The notes under the pieces: generated by a model
Database searches by the model: none
What the model was told of the DNA's origin: nothing
What the model saw: the letters and a program-made list of their open reading frames with translations, nothing else
Part shown: positions 60,569 to 64,000 of the stretch, piece by piece
Position numbering within the stretch: position 1 is the first letter of the stretch
Layout of the letters: each line of letters starts with the position of its first letter
Position numbers and translations under genes: made by a program
NCBI RefSeq assembly: GCF_029946505.1
Contig: NZ_JARZHG010000035.1
Location: 57,340 to 121,339 of the forward strand
Direction: 5' to 3'
DNA length: 64,000 nucleotides
Source: Polyangium sp. y55x31
GTDB taxonomy: Bacteria > Myxococcota_A > Polyangia > Polyangiales > Polyangiaceae

Positions 60569-63500
60569 ATGCCGGAATCCCTGTTTCAGCTCCTGCTCGA
60601 TACGCGAAAGGATGCGCTGGGATTCACGCTTCGCCTCCTCGATGCCCGCGGTGTGCAGATCGACGCCCGCGAGGTGCGCCTCTCCGACCACCCCGCGAGC
60701 GATTGGGAGGGCGTCTGGGACACCCGCGCCCATGTCAGTCGGGTCGCCAAGGGGCCCGGTGACGAAGCGCGCGTCCTCGACGAGGTCGCGGTTTTTCTCG
60801 GCAAGGCGATCCTCGGAGAGGCCATCACGCGTGCCCTCGCCGAGGGCAAACGCCAGCGCACGCTCCTCGTGCGGATCCCCGCGCCCGGAGACGACACGAA
60901 ACGAAATCAGCTCGCCGCGGCGCTGGCCCGCATTCCGTGGGAGCTCGCGCGTGCACCGGGGGATTCGCTCCGCCTGCTCGACCGAAACCTCGTCGTCCGC
61001 GTCGCATTCGGGCGAACGGCGGATGCGGTTCCGAGCGAGCCCATCGAGATCAGCGACGAGGAGCCCCTCAAGGTGCTCCTCGTCTTCGCTGAAGCCCCCG
61101 GCTCCTCGCGCCTGCTCGCGGCCCGGCTGGAGCGCGAGCGGCTCCTCGCGCTTTTTTTCGACGAGATCCTCCCGCACCGCCGCGTCGAGGTCGACGTCCT
61201 CTGCCACGGCGTGACCCGCGCGCGGCTCGCGACCCAGATCAAGAACCGGGGCGGGTATCACGTCGTCCACTGGAGCGGCCACGGCACCCAGGACGGCTTG
61301 CTCGTCGAGCCCGATGAGCCCGGCGGCCGGAGCGTCTCGCTGCGCGGCAAGGAGGTCGCCGACATCTTCGCGGAGAGCGGTTTTTTCCCTTCGCTGTTTT
61401 TCCTCGGCGCCTGCCATGGCGGTCACATCCGCGAAGCCAGCGAATGGGCAGCGTTGCAAGCCCGCGCGAAGCACCCCGAGATGGGCGAGGAGGTGCGCAG
61501 TGGAGAGCTTGCGCCCTTGCCGCAGATTGTCGAGGAGACGCGCGGCCATGTCGGCACCGCGCTCGGCTTGCTGGAGGCCGGCGTCGAGCAGGTCGTGGCG
61601 ATGCGGTACGAGGTCCGCGACGTGTATGCACGCCGGCTGGCGCGTCGCTTCTTTCGCCACCTGCTCGCGGACGAGGCATTGCATCCGGCGGATGTCGCGC
61701 TCTCCCTGGCGCGCAAAGAGCTCTGCGATGATCGCTCGCGTGCTGGGCAGTACCACCCGGCGGATCATGCCGACCCCGTGATCCTCGGCGCGAGCCGCGT
61801 GCGCCTGCGTCCCGCCTCGGGGGAGAGCGCGCAGATGGCGCGCCGGGATCCTCGACCGCAGCCGCTTTTGCCTCGGCCCGTACGTGATCTCGATCCGCCG
61901 CACGGCTTCATTGGCCGCTCCGTCGAGCTCGGCAAGCTCGGGCGTGAGTGGCTCGACGGCAAGACGCAACCCGTTGCGCTCGTGCAAGCGCAGGCGGGGA
62001 TGGGCAAGACGACGCTGGCGGCGGAGGCGATCCACCTCTGGCACGCCCGGTTCCGCGTGGTGCTCGCGTTCCAGAGCCGCGCGGTACCGCTCCGGCTCGA
62101 CGAGCTTTATCGGCAGGTCCACACGAAGCTCCTGCTCGAGCTACCTCATTACCGGGAGACGGTTCGGAAGAACCCGACGAGCGCGATCCACTTCGAGAAG
62201 CCCGGCGATCTGCCGTCCGACACCTGGCTGGAGGCGCTGCAGCAGAACCTGCTCGACGTCCTGCGGAGGGAGTCGATCCTGCTCGTCCTCGACAACTTCG
62301 AGACGCACCTCGGTTCCGAGCGGGCCGAGCGTGGCTATCCCTGCCTGGATCCTCGCTGGGACGCGCTGCTCGGGGTGCTCGTGGACGAGCTTTCGGGGCG
62401 CGCGTCGCGTGTCCTTGTCACGAGCCGCCACCTGCCACAGGCGTTGTTCCGGATCGGCAAGATTTGCTGGGTGCAGATCGGGCCGCTCTCGGAGTGGGAG
62501 ACGGCACTCTTCGTACAAGGCCGACCGCATCTCCAGGCGATGGCCGACGCTGGCGGCGAGGCGAAGGAGCTGCTCGGGAAGATGCTCACGCGGAGCGGCG
62601 GGCATCCGTTCGTGCTGGCGCAGCTCGACGCGCTGGTGAAGCAACAGATGCGGTCGGGGCGGGTGCTGTCGGAGAAGGGGCGGGCGGCGATCGAAAAGGT
62701 GGTGGATGGTCTGGAAGTGCAGGGGTTCTCGGAGGCACCTGGGCTCTTCGGGTCGCTATTGACGGGGGCGGAGCGGGAAGCTGCGCAGGCTTACTGGGAG
62801 GAAGTGGCGTTCAAGGCGGCGGATCTTTTGCTGGAGCGGCTGTCGGTGCCGGGGCGGCGGCTTTGTTATGTCGTCACCCGGGCGGAGGAGGCCGTGCCGG
62901 AGGAGATGATCGAGGCCGTTTGGCGAGAATGGGTGCCGGGGGAGGGGACGACGCTCGAAGGGTTGCTGGAGGAGCTTTCGACGAGCGGGCTTGTGCAGCG
63001 CGGGGAGGGGATGCTGGGGTTCCATCCGCTGGTGGGGGAGCGGGCGGCAGTGTGGAAAGCCGCGGTGGCGGACGAGGCGGAGGGCTTGGCGCAAACGGGG
63101 ATCCTCCGAGGATTTGGGGAGTGGTACAAGGAGCGGTTCCGGGAGCGGCGGCGCGGCGGAAACATGGTCGAGGCGCTGGAAGCCGGACAGCGTGGGATCC
63201 GCGAGTTGGCACGGGCGGGGGCCCTCGATCGAATCGGGGGGTTGGCCCAGAACATGGTCAGCGCAACGAGTAGTCCGGCCCAGATCGAGCCCGTCATCGC
63301 AGATTTGCAGGCCGTGGTCGAGTCGGTCCCGGCGGGAAGGGCCCGCTGGATTGTGCGATATGCACTGGCGGACGCCCTGAGCCTGGTTGGAAGGTCTGCC
63401 GAGGCCTTGCCATTGTACGAGCAGGTGGTGGAGGCCGCCCCCGCGGGGAGCTCAGACCTCGCCGCCATCTTCCAGAGCTGGGCCAACACACTGGGGGACG

Positions 63501-63892
63501 TGGGCCAACTCGAGGAGGCAAGAATGGCCTACCAGCTCAGCGCCGAAGCCGCTACTCGGTCGGGCAGGTCGCGCATGGACGTGCTCGGAAGCGAACTCGA
63601 GGCCCTTCGAATTGACGTTATTCAGGGTCGGGCAGCACATGCGTTGCCCTCCATCGAAGCGCGGCTCGCAGAGATACAGGCGTTTTGGCATCGTCACAAG
63701 GCAGGTGAGGTCTTGCCCGAGGTGCCGGATGGCCAGGAGCTTGCCCGTGTCCTCATCAGCGCCTTGGACGTCGCTCAACATGCCTTCATGTACCTCAAAC
63801 GATGGCGTGATGTCCTGGATTGCAACGAGGCAATCCAAACAGTGGAGCGCGCTCGCGGGGAGAGCGCACACACACTAGAAGTCATCTCATAA
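60569..63892 (+). CDS. CHAT protease-NB-ARC ATPase-TPR (STAND) protein, probably truncated at the 3' end
   Basis: At least 1107 residues. The N-terminal caspase-like CHAT domain has the catalytic His in HVVHWSGHGTQDG (His238) and Cys in FFLGACHGG (Cys282). A STAND-type NB-ARC NTPase follows: FIGRSVELGKL, Walker A AQAGMGKTT (Lys480), Walker B ILLVLDNFE (Asp575), then winged-helix and TPR helices (from about residue 930). CHAT proteases are activated by TPR or ATPase sensors in defence and programmed cell death (family knowledge). The last residues HTLEVIS come from codons unlike the rest, and the stop lies inside the end of an IS element, so the native C-terminus is probably lost. ATG at 60569. 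Confidence 0.85.
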   Translation: MPESLFQLLLDTRKDALGFTLRLLDARGVQIDAREVRLSDHPASDWEGVWDTRAHVSRVAKGPGDEARVLDEVAVFLGKAILGEAITRALAEGKRQRTLLVRIPAPGDDTKRNQLAAALARIPWELARAPGDSLRLLDRNLVVRVAFGRTADAVPSEPIEISDEEPLKVLLVFAEAPGSSRLLAARLERERLLALFFDEILPHRRVEVDVLCHGVTRARLATQIKNRGGYHVVHWSGHGTQDGLLVEPDEPGGRSVSLRGKEVADIFAESGFFPSLFFLGACHGGHIREASEWAALQARAKHPEMGEEVRSGELAPLPQIVEETRGHVGTALGLLEAGVEQVVAMRYEVRDVYARRLARRFFRHLLADEALHPADVALSLARKELCDDRSRAGQYHPADHADPVILGASRVRLRPASGESAQMARRDPRPQPLLPRPVRDLDPPHGFIGRSVELGKLGREWLDGKTQPVALVQAQAGMGKTTLAAEAIHLWHARFRVVLAFQSRAVPLRLDELYRQVHTKLLLELPHYRETVRKNPTSAIHFEKPGDLPSDTWLEALQQNLLDVLRRESILLVLDNFETHLGSERAERGYPCLDPRWDALLGVLVDELSGRASRVLVTSRHLPQALFRIGKICWVQIGPLSEWETALFVQGRPHLQAMADAGGEAKELLGKMLTRSGGHPFVLAQLDALVKQQMRSGRVLSEKGRAAIEKVVDGLEVQGFSEAPGLFGSLLTGAEREAAQAYWEEVAFKAADLLLERLSVPGRRLCYVVTRAEEAVPEEMIEAVWREWVPGEGTTLEGLLEELSTSGLVQRGEGMLGFHPLVGERAAVWKAAVADEAEGLAQTGILRGFGEWYKERFRERRRGGNMVEALEAGQRGIRELARAGALDRIGGLAQNMVSATSSPAQIEPVIADLQAVVESVPAGRARWIVRYALADALSLVGRSAEALPLYEQVVEAAPAGSSDLAAIFQSWANTLGDVGQLEEARMAYQLSAEAATRSGRSRMDVLGSELEALRIDVIQGRAAHALPSIEARLAEIQAFWHRHKAGEVLPEVPDGQELARVLISALDVAQHAFMYLKRWRDVLDCNEAIQTVERARGESAHTLEVIS

Positions 63893-64000
63893 ATCGTCCA
63901 GGAGTCTCCTGAGGTACACGACGATGCATCCGAGGTGGACGAAGCCGAGGAAGTTTTCGACGTGGCGCTCGTACCGTACCGCGATGCGGCGGAAGCTCTG
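63878..64000 (-). mobile_element. End of an IS5-type insertion sequence (partial)
   Basis: On the minus strand, bases 64000 to 63887 encode the C-terminus of an IS5-family transposase: RIAVRYERHVENFLGF and CIVVYLRRLLDDL before a TGA (63887-63889). The boundary is put near the TA at 63876-63877 because the sequence beyond it has the GAAGTCATCTCATAA look of IS427-type ends and the CHAT gene codon usage changes there. The rest of the element lies outside the window. Confidence 0.65.
63887..64000 (-). CDS. IS5-family transposase, C-terminal part
   Basis: The final 37 residues of a DDE transposase of the IS5 superfamily, with the conserved-looking C-terminal RYERHVENFLGFVHLGCI block and helix YLRRLL. 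The N-terminus and catalytic DDE residues are beyond the window edge. The stop codon overlaps the end of the truncated CHAT gene on the opposite strand. Confidence 0.7.
   Translation of the reverse strand, partial: QSFRRIAVRYERHVENFLGFVHLGCIVVYLRRLLDDL

Noticed and set aside
1..64000. tRNA, rRNA and CRISPR arrays
   Set aside because: No T-loop/acceptor pairs, rRNA-like conserved stretches or regularly spaced direct repeats were seen; a covariance-model search would be needed to exclude small ncRNAs.

Overview
This 64 kb stretch is very GC-rich, with strong G/C third-position bias, and reads as chromosome of a myxobacterium, most likely of the Sorangium/Polyangium type. That placement is inferred from gene content: eukaryote-like Ser/Thr kinases fused to AAA ATPases, an FHA-linked sigma-54 activator, many lipoproteins with Gly- or Pro-rich linkers, DUF4215 cysteine-rich repeats, and several very large HEAT-repeat proteins. 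No rRNA, tRNA or CRISPR array was seen. Long open frames opposite real genes are common here and were treated as shadows.

Layout. 0-9.3 kb: small enzymes and lipoproteins, including a Tam-like methyltransferase, a Thg1-like reverse polymerase translationally coupled to a metallophosphoesterase, a Sel1-repeat lipoprotein coupled to a second lipoprotein, and a VOC protein. 9.24-9.58 kb: noncoding spacer holding a nested set of near-perfect inverted repeats. 9.6-14.4 kb: two divergent surface lipoproteins, one with six 103-residue tandem repeats, one with DUF4215 repeats. 14.5-27.9 kb: accessory proteins (GNAT, HEAT, NAD epimerase, DUF4419, DUF2804, Hsp70-like, membrane proteins). 27.9-41.4 kb: a signalling island. 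A four-gene minus-strand operon starts with a non-RD kinase/ATPase and continues with an FG-GAP protein, a LigA-like protein and an unknown. A divergent FHA/sigma-54 activator, a sensorless histidine kinase and a second kinase/ATPase complete the island.

41.4-46.7 kb holds the most unusual locus: a minus-strand operon of a membrane-associated patatin phospholipase, a 240-residue protein of unknown function, and a single-chain fusion of a DyP-type heme peroxidase with a cytochrome P450. The P450 I-helix appears to lack the usual acid-alcohol pair. I read this as a candidate lipid-oxidation (oxylipin-like) module that resembles, in domain logic only, the fungal peroxidase-P450 fatty-acid oxygenases.

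46.9-51.8 kb looks like an eroding biosynthetic cluster: a decayed alpha/beta-hydrolase, an intact ATP-grasp ligase, an HSL-type esterase whose HGGG motif reads RGGG, a chimeric gene joining the start of a second ATP-grasp ligase to the end of an MFS exporter, and a divergent TPR plus PRMT7/PRMT9-like methyltransferase that is unusual for a bacterium. 52-60.5 kb: a small possible PD-(D/E)XK protein, a beta-propeller protein, a 992-residue unknown, a YcaQ-like glycosylase and an ADP-ribosylglycohydrolase. 60.5-64 kb: a CHAT protease-NB-ARC-TPR protein whose 3' end runs into the end of an IS5-type element, so it is probably truncated.
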